From the NCBI GenBank assembly GCA_910587865.1, contig CAJUNX010000066.1, positions 1 to 15,256 on the forward strand: a stretch of 15,256 nucleotides of DNA, read 5' to 3'. Both the position numbers and the translations under genes were made by a program. Below are positions 1 to 8,312 of this stretch, one piece after another (the stretch's first letter is position 1; each line of letters begins with the position of its first letter). The notes beneath the pieces are model-generated. The model did no database searches and was not told the origin of the DNA. It saw only the letters and a program-made list of their open reading frames with translations. This DNA comes from an uncultured Roseburia sp. GTDB lineage: Bacteria; Bacillota; Clostridia; Lachnospirales; Lachnospiraceae.

Positions 1-3000
1 GCGGCGCAGCATCTGTCTGCGCTCGGAGAACAGATTGCACAGCTGGAGTATGAGCGGCTGTCCGGTGAGCTGTATGCGGTGACGGATCGGGAGCAGCTCT
101 GCGGGAATGAGCTTTCCCTGCTTCAGACGGAGCGTGATGCGATTGCGCGGATCTGCGGACAGCTTGCGCGTGCGATCGCCGTATCGGCCTGTGCCAGGCA
201 GCGGGAGGAGTTGGAGCAAAGCTGTAAGGAGCGCGATGCGGAGCAGTACCGCCTGCAGCTGTGCGCGGAGAAGGAGGCGGATCTTCTGCCCATGCAGGAG
301 CAGCTCGGAGCGCAGCTGGGCCGGTATTACAGACAGCTGTCCGGTGAGCGGGAAGCGGAGCGTTCTGACTGCGAGGAGAGGATCGGTCAGATGGAGGAAG
401 AGCGCAGAAGCGGGCTGAAAGAGGCGGAAGACCTGCGCGCACAGGCGGAGAGGCTGTCAAAGGAGGCGGGGGCGGTCAGCGCAAGGCTTGCGGCCTTCGA
501 TGACGCCGAGGAGCGCTTCTGCCGCATTGCCGGGGAGGAGTGGCATCGAAATATTCTCGGGGAATACGAGGCGGGGGTTCTGTCAATCCGGCAGGCGGAA
601 TACGACAGGCAGCTGCAGGAGACGGAGCACAGACGCCTGACCGTAAAACGTGAGATTGGGGAGTGCCGGGAACGTCAGAAGAGTGCACAGCGCCTGATTG
701 AGGATCAGACGGCGAAGCGCATCGGGCTTCTGGCGGAGAAAAAGGAGCGCGGGAAAACGCTTGCGGAATACGGGCGGGAGCTTGACGAGCGGCGTGTGAT
801 TTTACAGTATTTTGACCTGGGAGAGGATGCGCTGTTTGACACGAATCAGATTCTTAAAGCTGCAGACCGGCGGCTCGCGGAGACCGATATCACAAGGCGG
901 CAGCTGGAGCGCGGGGCGGATGCGCTGCGGCAGGAATGCCGGCGGCTGGAGCGCGGCGGTGCGCCGGAGCTCTCGGAGGAATTTCTCTCGCTGCTGGAGG
1001 AGAACGGAATCCATGCCGTTTTCGGGATGGACTGGCTGAAAAAGAATTCCTGCGCGCCAAAGAAAAATCGTGAATGGATTGCGGGGCACCCGTTCCTGCC
1101 GTATTCCCTGCTGTTGTCGAAACAGGAGATGAACCGGCTCGCCGGACTGTCCGAACGGGTCTGCACGCCGTTTCCGGTGCCGGTGATTATCAGGGAGGAG
1201 CTGGAATCCGTCACAGAGACGCGGGACAAAGCGGTGTATCCCTGTGACGGCGTGAGCTTTTATGTGTGGTTTGACGGGGATCTGCTCGAGGAGGAGCATG
1301 TAAAAGCGCTGCGGGAGGAGAAGGAAGAGCAGATCGCAAAGCTTGAAAAAGCGATCGCGCGAAAGAAGAAGGAATATACGGAATATATTGAGCGCCAGGA
1401 AAAGATCAGGGGGCAGAAGGTCTCGGAAAGCGCCTTTGAGTCGGCAAAGGAGGAGCTGCGCGCGGCAGAGGAGGCGGTTGCGGAGACGGAGCGCGCGCTG
1501 CTTGCCGCCAGGGAGGAGCAGGAGCGGTTAGAAACGCTCTATGCCGCAAAGGAGCGTGAGCTCGTCCGGTCAGAACAGGATCTGGCATTTCAGAACAGGC
1601 GTCTGCAGGAATTTTCCGTTTTCTGTCAATGCTATGAACAGTACCTGGAAAACCAGAGACTTGCAGAAAAGAACCGGAAAGAGACGGAGCGTGTGAAAAA
1701 CCGGCAGAAATTAAAGGAAGAGCAGGCAGAACGGCTGGGAGAGCAACTTGTGACAACGCGCAATCTGCTTGCCGCTGCGGAGCGTGCGCTTGCCGTCTGC
1801 GCGGAAAAGCGTGCGCGGTATGAGCGTTATCTGGAGAAGTCTGAAGAAGAGGCGGCGGAAACGGACGGCGTCCGGGAGGAAGCGGCCCGGCCGGCCGCGG
1901 AGGAGCCCGCCTGTCCGACCGCGGAGGAGGCAGCGCAGCTTGAGAGCCGCTACGAGGCGGTGACGGGAAGGCTTGGAGCGGAGCGCCGGGAGTCGGAGGC
2001 CCGTCTTGAGACAGCGCAGAAGCGCTGTGACAGGGAGCGGGAAGAACTTCTGCGCCTTGGGAAAAAGTACGGTCTCACGGAGGAGGACTGGCGCGGCGTC
2101 CGTTATGATCCGAAGGAGGAGGCGCACCAGGAGGAACAGGAAGAGGAGCAGAGAGAAAAGCTTGCCGTATGGGAGAACCGCATTCAGGAGACGCGGATCC
2201 GGGAGGCGCTGATCCGCCAGGAGCGGGAGCAGAAGCTCGCAGAGCTGCGCGGGCGCTGCGGCAGAGAAGAGCCGATGGAGCGGCAGGAGATCCGCACGGC
2301 TGATTTTGCAGAAGAGATCCGGCGGCTGGAATATGAGAAGACAGAGGTACTTCGCCAGGAAAAACAGCTGCAGAAGCGTATGGCGGAGTATGACGGAATC
2401 CTCACGTCTCTCGCGGAATATGAGGAATTTGCAGAGGAGGAGCCGGAAACGGAAAAAGAGACGGATGAGGAGCTGGAAGGGCTGACCGGCGCAGAGCTCA
2501 CCAGGAAAAAGGGACTTCTCGTCCGCGACTATCATCTCGATCTCGAACGCCGCAGGGAGGCGCGCGCGGGGTTAGAGCGCATCTTAAACCGAATGCTTCG
2601 GATGGAGCAGTTTGCGGAGGAGTTTTATCAGAAACCTTTAGAGGCGATGCTGCAGCTGACCGGTGATCCGGAGCGCGTATTAAGGCAGCTGGAGACGACG
2701 ACGGCCTCCTATCAGAGCCTGATGGAGAAGCTTCTCGTGGATATCTCAATGGTGGAGCGGGAGAAGGAGAAGATCGTTGAGCTGGTCGGGGATTACCTGC
2801 GCGAGGTGCACGAAAACTTAAATAAAATCGACCACAATTCCACGATCACGGTGCGGGAGCGCCCGGTGAAGATGTTAAAAATCGAGCTGCCGGACTGGAT
2901 GGAGCAGGAGAATCTGTATGATCTCAGGCTCGTGGATTACATCGACGACACGACGGCAAAGGGAATCGCCCTGCTGGAAGAAAATAAAAACGTGCAGGAA

Positions 3001-3522
3001 TATCTCGGGATCCGCATGACGACAAAGGCGCTGTACGACGCGGTGGTCGGGCTTGGAAACGTACAGATCCGGCTGTATAAGATTGAGGAACAGCGGGAGT
3101 ACCCCATCACCTGGGCGGATGTGGCCAGGAATTCGGGCGGCGAGGGATTTTTGTCTGCATTTGTCATTTTGTCGGCGCTGCTTTCGTATATGCGCAGGGA
3201 TGAGACGGATCTGTTTGCGGACCGCAATGAGGGCAAGGTGCTTTTGATGGACAACCCCTTTGCACAGACGAATGCCTCCCATCTGTTAAAACCGCTGATG
3301 GATATGGCGAAAAAAACGAATACGCAGCTGATCTGTCTCTCGGGACTTGGCGGTGAATCAATCTACAACCGTTTTGACAATATCTATGTGCTGAACCTGA
3401 TTGCGGCGAACCTGCGCAGCGGCATGCAGTATCTGCGTTCTGAACACACAAGAGGGGCGGAGGGGGAGATGATGATCTCCTCCCATATCGAGGTGACGGA
3501 GCAGCAGAAGCTGATATTTTAA
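1..3522 (+). CDS. SMC/MukB-like coiled-coil ATPase, probably JetC of a Wadjet-type system (5' end outside window)
   Basis: The frame is open from base 1, so the gene starts upstream; 1173 codons are visible. Most of it is charged, Glu/Arg/Gln-rich heptad sequence typical of an SMC arm, with a break near 960-1280 (a non-coiled stretch resembling a hinge or elbow). The last 250 codons are a globular ATPase head half: an ABC signature-like NSGGEGF at 3130-3150, then a Walker B strand VLLMDNPF at 3238-3261, then QLICLSGLG and a final beta-rich end. The Walker A half would be upstream. Wadjet JetC and MukB/MksF proteins have this plan (SMC-like motor of a complex that extrudes and cleaves plasmid DNA); I infer JetC because the DNPF Walker B and the QLICLSGL strand resemble the Clostridia JetC-like group as I remember it. 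JetA, JetB and JetD would have to lie left of the window; none follows. Alternative: an SbcC/Rad50-like protein. Family call firm, Wadjet assignment moderate. Confidence 0.75.
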   Translation, partial: AAQHLSALGEQIAQLEYERLSGELYAVTDREQLCGNELSLLQTERDAIARICGQLARAIAVSACARQREELEQSCKERDAEQYRLQLCAEKEADLLPMQEQLGAQLGRYYRQLSGEREAERSDCEERIGQMEEERRSGLKEAEDLRAQAERLSKEAGAVSARLAAFDDAEERFCRIAGEEWHRNILGEYEAGVLSIRQAEYDRQLQETEHRRLTVKREIGECRERQKSAQRLIEDQTAKRIGLLAEKKERGKTLAEYGRELDERRVILQYFDLGEDALFDTNQILKAADRRLAETDITRRQLERGADALRQECRRLERGGAPELSEEFLSLLEENGIHAVFGMDWLKKNSCAPKKNREWIAGHPFLPYSLLLSKQEMNRLAGLSERVCTPFPVPVIIREELESVTETRDKAVYPCDGVSFYVWFDGDLLEEEHVKALREEKEEQIAKLEKAIARKKKEYTEYIERQEKIRGQKVSESAFESAKEELRAAEEAVAETERALLAAREEQERLETLYAAKERELVRSEQDLAFQNRRLQEFSVFCQCYEQYLENQRLAEKNRKETERVKNRQKLKEEQAERLGEQLVTTRNLLAAAERALAVCAEKRARYERYLEKSEEEAAETDGVREEAARPAAEEPACPTAEEAAQLESRYEAVTGRLGAERRESEARLETAQKRCDREREELLRLGKKYGLTEEDWRGVRYDPKEEAHQEEQEEEQREKLAVWENRIQETRIREALIRQEREQKLAELRGRCGREEPMERQEIRTADFAEEIRRLEYEKTEVLRQEKQLQKRMAEYDGILTSLAEYEEFAEEEPETEKETDEELEGLTGAELTRKKGLLVRDYHLDLERRREARAGLERILNRMLRMEQFAEEFYQKPLEAMLQLTGDPERVLRQLETTTASYQSLMEKLLVDISMVEREKEKIVELVGDYLREVHENLNKIDHNSTITVRERPVKMLKIELPDWMEQENLYDLRLVDYIDDTTAKGIALLEENKNVQEYLGIRMTTKALYDAVVGLGNVQIRLYKIEEQREYPITWADVARNSGGEGFLSAFVILSALLSYMRRDETDLFADRNEGKVLLMDNPFAQTNASHLLKPLMDMAKKTNTQLICLSGLGGESIYNRFDNIYVLNLIAANLRSGMQYLRSEHTRGAEGEMMISSHIEVTEQQKLIF

Positions 3523-3541
3523 AGCCAGAAGAGGAAGGGAG

Positions 3542-3578
3542 TGTCTGCTCGCGGCAGGGTTCGTTGCGTAAGCAGACA
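3542..3578 (+). promoter_or_regulatory. Leader stem-loop upstream of the permease gene
   Basis: TGTCTGCT (3542-3549) and AGCAGACA (3571-3578) form a perfect 8-bp inverted repeat around a 21-nt loop, ending 4 nt before the GGAGG ribosome binding site (3583-3587) of the permease gene. No U-tract follows, so it is not a standard intrinsic terminator. It could be an operator or an mRNA leader hairpin; the role is not known. Confidence 0.45.
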
Positions 3579-3594
3579 GATTGGAGGATAGGAT

Positions 3595-4509
3595 ATGGAA
3601 ATGGTAGCACTTCTGTTTCGGCAGAATATCACAATGTTTCTTTACCTGATGGTGGGATTTTTTCTTTTTAAAAAGCGATTGCTGACCTCGCAGGGAAGCG
3701 GAGAGATCGGGAAAATGCTTTTGTACATCGTCATGCCGATGGCGATTGTGCGGTCTTATATGAAGGATTTTTCGCTTGCGATGATGACCGGCCTTTTGGT
3801 CTCATTCGCCGCGGCGCTGGCGGCCCTGCTTCTGGCCATGGCGGTCAGCACGCTGATCTTTCGGAAAAAATCGGCGATTCGTCAGTTTGGAGCATCGTTT
3901 TCGAACGCCGGATTTATCGGGATCCCGCTGGTGCAGATGACACTGGGGGAGGAAGCGGTGTTTTATGTCGCGTCATTTGTCGCGATCTTAAATATTTTAC
4001 AGTGGACCTACGGCGTTTTTATCATCACGCGGGATAAGAGTACGATTCAGGGAAAGAAGATCGCGACAAACCCCATCGTAATCAGCTTCCTGGCCGGTAT
4101 GCTGCTCTTTTTCCTGCCCATACAGCTGCCGGGGATCCTGACGGGCATGATCGGTACGCTGGCATCCATGAACGGGCCGCTGGCGATGATCGTGCTCGGC
4201 GCTTATCTGGCGCAGGTGCCGCTTCGCGATCTGTTTACCGACCGGCTGACGTATCTGTGCGCGGCGGTGCGGCTTCTTCTGATCCCAGCGCTCACGGTGC
4301 TTCTGCTTTTTCTGGTGCCGGCGCGCTATGAGACAATCCGCTTTGCGGTGCTGCTCGCAGCTGCCGCGCCTGTGGGGGCGAATGTGGCGATCTTTGCGCA
4401 GATCTATGAGAAGGAATATACGGATGCGGTCAAGGATGTGTGCCTCAGTACGGTGTTAAGTATCCTGACGCTTCCGCTGATCGTGGGGCTGGCCGGGATG
4501 CTGTGGTAA
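3595..4509 (+). CDS. AEC (auxin efflux carrier) family permease
   Basis: A 304-residue, very hydrophobic protein with about nine to ten membrane segments and short loops, the usual size for bacterial AEC transporters (PF03547), which carry malate, other organic acids or related anions across the cytoplasmic membrane. The family hallmark SNAGFIGIPL is at residues 103-112, and a second Gly/Ala/Asn-rich segment (PVGANVAIFA) lies in the C-terminal half, matching the two inverted halves of the fold. The ATG at 3595 is chosen because GGAGG lies 7 nt upstream; an ATG two codons later is possible. It is separated from the coiled-coil ATPase gene by 72 nt containing a stem-loop, and may be read from the same transcript. 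Substrate cannot be told from sequence. Its base composition matches the GC-rich left flank rather than the island. Confidence 0.85.
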   Translation: MEMVALLFRQNITMFLYLMVGFFLFKKRLLTSQGSGEIGKMLLYIVMPMAIVRSYMKDFSLAMMTGLLVSFAAALAALLLAMAVSTLIFRKKSAIRQFGASFSNAGFIGIPLVQMTLGEEAVFYVASFVAILNILQWTYGVFIITRDKSTIQGKKIATNPIVISFLAGMLLFFLPIQLPGILTGMIGTLASMNGPLAMIVLGAYLAQVPLRDLFTDRLTYLCAAVRLLLIPALTVLLLFLVPARYETIRFAVLLAAAAPVGANVAIFAQIYEKEYTDAVKDVCLSTVLSILTLPLIVGLAGMLW

Positions 4510-4568
4510 AGGGCCCGGGATGATGATACAGGTGAACTGGAAAAATTGAAAATGAAAAATTAAATTTT

Positions 4569-4632
4569 ATGAAAAAATATTGCGCGAAAAATATAATCAT
4601 GATATGGTATATATGGAAGACTCTCTTAGTCT
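4569..4632 (+). promoter_or_regulatory. Candidate promoter and leader hairpin for the ATPase/TOPRIM pair
   Basis: A perfect -10 box TATAAT (4592-4597) is preceded at 17 bp by ATGAAA (4569-4574, four of six matches to TTGACA). The leader then has AGACT-CTCTT-AGTCT (4618-4632), a 5-bp hairpin that ends right at the GGAGG ribosome binding site of the ATPase gene. The base composition drops to AT-rich here, marking the left edge of an inserted-looking segment. Confidence 0.5.
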
Positions 4633-4645
4633 GGAGGAAATATAC

Positions 4646-5923
4646 ATGATTATCGAATTGCGTGTTCAGAACTGTTTTTCGTTTACTGAACGAATATTTT
4701 TTTCTATGATGGCGGACATGAGGAATAAGAAATTTGCTTCTAATGTCCGCAAAGAAAATAATTTTAATATTTTGAAAACGGCAGGGGTATATGGTCCCAA
4801 TAATGCAGGGAAAACATGCCTGGTAAAATGCATTCGCGGTATAAAAGAGGCGTTATTAAACCAGGATATCAGTCTTGTGGCTAATATTTTTCAGGACAGC
4901 CCGATATGTGAATTAGGGATTTCATTTTTGGCGGAGGGAAGAGAATTTTCCTACGATTTCTGGTATGATGCAGAAAAACAGGAATATCCATATGAAAAAT
5001 TTATGGAAATCCAAAAAGATCAATATGGAAATGAGAAGCAGCAGATATGGCTTTTGAAAGATAGTATTCATTCAGAATATTATTATGATGATCCAGAGCT
5101 GGTTAAGATGCTGTCTATTATTTCTCAGGGAAATTTGTTATTTTATCTGATTGATGTCAGCAAATTTGAACGTTTGGCAGAAATGAAGAGAATTGCTACC
5201 GATTTTGCTTCCAGGATTGATATTATCAATATGAATAATATTCCTATGGAGAGAACGATTAACCTTATGAAGAATAAAAATAATCTTCAGAGTAAGGTTG
5301 CAGAATTTGTGAAAAATGCAGATCTTTATATGGATGGTTTTGAGTATATGGATCCGGACAAACTCCGGTTGGAAATCGGGTTTAAATATGAAAAGCCGGA
5401 AGAAAAGGTGCTGGATATTCCAGAACAATTTATCGATCAGATGCGTCTGACATCAATCTACAAAGGAGTTCCTGTGCCAAGTATTATTTTTGATTCCACA
5501 GGAACGAAAAAAATAGCAGCGCTCGCAAGTTATATTATAGAAGGTCTGGAACAAGGCAGGGTTTTGATTGTGGATGAACTGGACAATAGTATCCATTTTA
5601 AATTAACAAGAGCGATTGTCGCGATGTTTAATAACGAGCTGAATACAGATGCTCAGCTGATTTTTACGGTACATGATATAAATCTGATGGATTGCAAAAA
5701 AATGTTTCGCAAGGAACAGATCTGGTTTGTCCACAAGGATGAGGACAGAGTGTATGTTTATTCTCTTGCAGAGTTTACGGCCAGGCAGGGAGTGCGGGAC
5801 ACTACGGATGTAATGGAAAAGTATAGAAAGGGAATGCTGGGAGCGCTGCCCGATCCGGGGCTCATTCGATCTCTGTTAAGTATCAGAGGGAATCAGAAAG
5901 GGGTGCCTGCGAATGACGAATAA
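4646..5923 (+). CDS. AAA15/OLD-type ATPase (RloA/AriA-like), partner of the TOPRIM gene
   Basis: A 425-residue ABC-like ATPase of the AAA15/AAA21 group. Residues 1-9 form the opening strand (IIELRVQNC). The Walker A motif GPNNAGKT is at 50-57, a signature-like DSTGTKKI at 283-290, Walker B RVLIVDELD at 305-313 (D310, E311), and the switch histidine in FTVHD (H343). Known relatives pair with a TOPRIM nuclease, either fused (OLD) or as a separate gene (RloAB, PARIS AriAB), and act in phage defence; here a RloB-like TOPRIM gene begins inside the last codons, so the same arrangement is inferred. The ATG at 4646 is chosen over an upstream TTG at 4580 because GGAGG lies 8 nt before it and the protein then starts at the conserved first strand. 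AT-rich, unlike the genes on both sides, which suggests transfer. The frame is intact. Confidence 0.85.
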   Translation: MIIELRVQNCFSFTERIFFSMMADMRNKKFASNVRKENNFNILKTAGVYGPNNAGKTCLVKCIRGIKEALLNQDISLVANIFQDSPICELGISFLAEGREFSYDFWYDAEKQEYPYEKFMEIQKDQYGNEKQQIWLLKDSIHSEYYYDDPELVKMLSIISQGNLLFYLIDVSKFERLAEMKRIATDFASRIDIINMNNIPMERTINLMKNKNNLQSKVAEFVKNADLYMDGFEYMDPDKLRLEIGFKYEKPEEKVLDIPEQFIDQMRLTSIYKGVPVPSIIFDSTGTKKIAALASYIIEGLEQGRVLIVDELDNSIHFKLTRAIVAMFNNELNTDAQLIFTVHDINLMDCKKMFRKEQIWFVHKDEDRVYVYSLAEFTARQGVRDTTDVMEKYRKGMLGALPDPGLIRSLLSIRGNQKGVPANDE

Positions 5924-6546
5924 ACTTCCGGAGTTTTTTCGGGGAGTAAAATTTGTATAATATGTGAAGGCGACGAGGAATATGAATATCTGGAAAAGCT
6001 GATTTCCCTGGACGTGTGGAGTAATAAATACCGTTTTACGCTGGAGAATGCAGATGGAAATGGAAATATTCCGGCCCGATATCAGGATAAATTTCAAAAT
6101 GGTTCCTATGATGTTGTATTAATTTTTTGCGATACGGACAAAAAGCCATATGAGCAATATACCGATATTAAACATAAAATCAATGAATTTCAGGGGGTGG
6201 ATCATGCGGCAGATCATGTTATCATCTTTGGGAATCCCTGTACGATGCAGATTATCATTGAGCATTGGGATGAAATTGTATTAGTTTCGAATGCAAAAAA
6301 GCGCAATGCCCCTGTAATTTTGAAATTCACCGGAATAGAAAATTATAAAGGCAGGGCAGATCAGAGGAAGGAATTATTCTCCAGAATTACAAAAGAGAAT
6401 TATCAGAATATGCTGGAGAGAATCAGGAAACTTCCTGATGATGATTCCCTGATCGGAAGCAGCAATTTTGGGAAGTTTATGCAGTGTTTTCTTCAGACAA
6501 TGAAGGGTGGATACAGGAAATCAATGAGGCGTTAGATGAATGTTAA
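5913..6546 (+). pseudogene. RloB-like TOPRIM protein, broken by two -1 frame changes
   Basis: The ATG at 5913 has AAAGGGG 8-9 nt upstream and overlaps the end of the ATPase gene by 11 nt, the usual coupling for this pair. That frame stops at 5958 after 15 codons. The TOPRIM core lies in the -1 frame: IICEGDEEYEYL (catalytic Glu) at 5957-5992, then VVLIFCDTDKKP (the Asp-x-Asp) at about 6114-6149, then a RloB-like NPC...IIIEHW segment. Near the 3' end the frame is lost again at a T4 run (6487-6490); the -1 frame continues with SSDNEGWIQEINEALDEC and stops at 6544-6546, which looks like the natural end. Restoring one base at A4/T3 (5948-5954) and one at T4 gives a protein of about 211 residues, normal for the family. 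If unrestored, no good start codon precedes the catalytic Glu (first is GTG 6014, after it). Read here as a pseudogene; assembly error or programmed slippage are alternatives. Confidence 0.7.
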
Positions 6547-6585
6547 CTTTGCTGGCAGATTTACGGGAAGGAAGGAGAAACAAAA

Positions 6586-7257
6586 ATGGCAGAAGAAATG
6601 AACATGATGGAGTTTTTTAAGCAGAGGATGCATGACCAGCAGATGGACCGGCTGGAGCGTTACCGGGTGTTAAACCGGTTTGCGAAAAAGGGGGAGATCC
6701 TTTTTACCGGATCGTCGCTGATGGAGCAGTTTCCGATTGACGAGCTTCTGATGTCGAACGGCATGACACAGGTCATCTACAACCGCGGCGTCGGCGGCTT
6801 TACGACAACCGATATGCTCGACCACATGGAGGAGATGGTATTCGGCACCGTGCCGTCCCGGATCTTTATCAATATCGGGACAAATGACATCGGAAGCCCG
6901 GATTACCGGCTCGACGCGCTGATGGAGAATTATGAGAAGATCCTCGTGCGGACGAAGGAGCGTCTGCCAAAGGTACAGATCACGCTGATGGCGTACTATC
7001 CGGTCAATGAGGTGGACAAGGTGCCGGACAACGAGTGGGGCGCGCACATGTTTGACACGCGCACGAACGCGAATATTGCGATTGCAAACGCGGCCGTGAA
7101 GGAGCTGGCGGAGAAGCTTGGATGCCGGTTTATCGATGTAAACGACGGACTTCGGGACGAAAACGGCAGGCTGAAGGCGGAATTTACGATCGAGGGCATC
7201 CACATGTACGCGAACGGGTATCAGGTGGTGCTGGAGAATCTGAAGAAGTATCTGTGA
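6586..7257 (+). CDS. SGNH/GDSL-family hydrolase
   Basis: A 223-residue esterase/lipase-type protein with the SGNH blocks in order: block I FTGSSL (Ser44 as nucleophile in GSS), block II YNRGVGGF with the oxyanion Gly at 70-71, block III INIGTNDIG with Asn100, and block V IEGIHMYANGY with His206. The residue three before the histidine is Glu203 where most members have Asp. Members of this family hydrolyse esters of carbohydrates or lipids; no signal peptide is present, so it acts in the cytoplasm. AAGGAG lies 9-10 nt before the ATG. GC-rich third positions match the left flank and the next gene, so this looks like recipient rather than island DNA. Substrate unknown. Confidence 0.85.
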   Translation: MAEEMNMMEFFKQRMHDQQMDRLERYRVLNRFAKKGEILFTGSSLMEQFPIDELLMSNGMTQVIYNRGVGGFTTTDMLDHMEEMVFGTVPSRIFINIGTNDIGSPDYRLDALMENYEKILVRTKERLPKVQITLMAYYPVNEVDKVPDNEWGAHMFDTRTNANIAIANAAVKELAEKLGCRFIDVNDGLRDENGRLKAEFTIEGIHMYANGYQVVLENLKKYL

Positions 7258-7313
7258 CGATCTGATTCTGATTACAGGGAATCTGAAAGGAAAAACGGGC
7301 AGGAGGGAACGGT

Positions 7314-8135
7314 ATGCTGTATCATTACACAGATTTTGCGGCATTTGACGGTATTGTCCGGTGTGCGGAGCTAAGACTTAACAATATTCTGAATATGAAT
7401 GACGCCTCGGAGATGCGTTTTTTTATGAACGGTATCTGCCGCGCGGTGATGGAGCGGCTGCAGGCCTCCGGGGAGGAAGAAAAGAGCCGTATGATTCGGG
7501 ATTTTTTCCGGAAGGAGCTGGAGGAAGAATTCCGGTATTCGGCGTATGCGGCCTGTTTTTCCAAATACAGGGATGACGCCGCCCAGTGGGAGCGGTACGG
7601 ACATGCCGGACAGGGGGTCTGTATCGCCTTTCATGCGAACCTGCTGCAGAAGATGACGGGCGGGGCGGTGTCCCTTCAGACCGTCTATTACCAGAAGAAT
7701 ATGCGGGAGCACCGGCTTGTGGAAGAATTTTATCAGCTGATGATGGGGGAGCGGCGGTTTTCGGAGATCCAGCAGAAGCTGCGGGAGATCATGAACGATG
7801 CCTGGGTACAGTCAGCGGCCTTCAAGCATCCCTCCTTTGCCCGGGAGAAGGAGAGCCGGCTGGTGATTTCTCCCTTTATCCTGAATGAATTTGCCGTGGA
7901 GCCGAGATACCATGTCACGCCGGGACGGATCAAGAAGTATTATCCCCTGGATTTGAACCGGATGTGCGGGAGACTTGGATTACATATGTCGGATCTGATC
8001 GGGGAGATTATCGTCGGTCCGACGTCTTCCCAGTCAATCCCGATCCTGCAGGATTATCTGACGGACTGCGGGATGAATCATTTGAAAGACAGGATCAGTA
8101 TGTCCGACTGCCCTCTCAGGAAACCGGTTTCCTGA
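7314..8135 (+). CDS. DUF2971 family protein
   Basis: A 273-residue soluble protein opening with LYHYTDFAAFDGIV and, about 25 residues later, a LNDASEMRFF-like block (NMNDASEMR), the pattern of DUF2971 (PF11185). A central CFSKYRDDAAQWERYGHAGQGVCIAF stretch, split here as CFSKYRDDAAQWERYG and AGQGVCIAF, is also typical. The N-terminal HYT motif is reminiscent of ADP-ribosyltransferase folds, and members are often found near defence genes, but the biochemical role is not established; no function is claimed. AGGAGG lies 7 nt before the ATG. It follows the SGNH gene by 56 nt on the same strand and is followed by a strong terminator, so the two may form one transcript. The stop codon is the last triplet of a perfect 20-bp palindrome. 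Confidence 0.75.
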   Translation: MLYHYTDFAAFDGIVRCAELRLNNILNMNDASEMRFFMNGICRAVMERLQASGEEEKSRMIRDFFRKELEEEFRYSAYAACFSKYRDDAAQWERYGHAGQGVCIAFHANLLQKMTGGAVSLQTVYYQKNMREHRLVEEFYQLMMGERRFSEIQQKLREIMNDAWVQSAAFKHPSFAREKESRLVISPFILNEFAVEPRYHVTPGRIKKYYPLDLNRMCGRLGLHMSDLIGEIIVGPTSSQSIPILQDYLTDCGMNHLKDRISMSDCPLRKPVS

Positions 8136-8139
8136 GGGG
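8112..8139. repeat. Long palindrome across the DUF2971 stop codon
   Basis: Positions 8116-8135 are a perfect 20-bp palindrome with centre AAACCGGTTT; the pairing extends to 8112-8139 with one wobble. It covers the last codons and the TGA of the DUF2971 gene. In RNA this gives a stem of 12 pairs or more, but no U-tract follows, so it is not a plain intrinsic terminator. It may protect the 3' end of the mRNA or bind a dimeric protein. Confidence 0.6.
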
Positions 8140-8270
8140 AGGGTTTGCGACAGCAGGCGGTGGAGGGAGCGCATTGATTATCCGTATTGTTTTTTTCCTG
8201 TTTTTCAGAAATGTAAACCGCTTATTTGATACAAAGGGCAAAAACAGAATATTGGGGAAACCGCAGAAAT

Positions 8271-8312
8271 AAAGGCATTTGGCGATATTAGATACCGTCA
8301 GATGCCTTTTTA
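8271..8312 (+). terminator. Rho-independent terminator after the SGNH-DUF2971 genes
   Basis: Arms 8271-8287 and 8293-8309 pair almost throughout (two G-T wobbles, one mismatch) around a 5-nt loop, and the right arm runs into TTTTTA. Because AAA also precedes the left arm, it could work in both directions. The 135 bases between the DUF2971 stop and this hairpin hold nothing else I can recognise. Confidence 0.8.

Noticed and set aside
1..3500. Long minus-strand frames inside the coiled-coil gene (for example 1711-2535)
   Set aside because: They are shadows of a GC-rich, purine-rich coding strand; compositions rich in Arg, Pro, Ser and Leu with no domains or ribosome sites.
4580..4645. TTG start 22 codons upstream of the ATPase ATG
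   Set aside because: No ribosome binding site, overlaps the candidate -10 box at 4592-4597, and adds residues before the conserved first strand.
7964..8272. A 102-codon plus-strand frame over the end of DUF2971
   Set aside because: Overlaps a well-supported gene in another frame, has low-complexity Gly/Arg/Phe composition and crosses the palindrome; no ribosome site.
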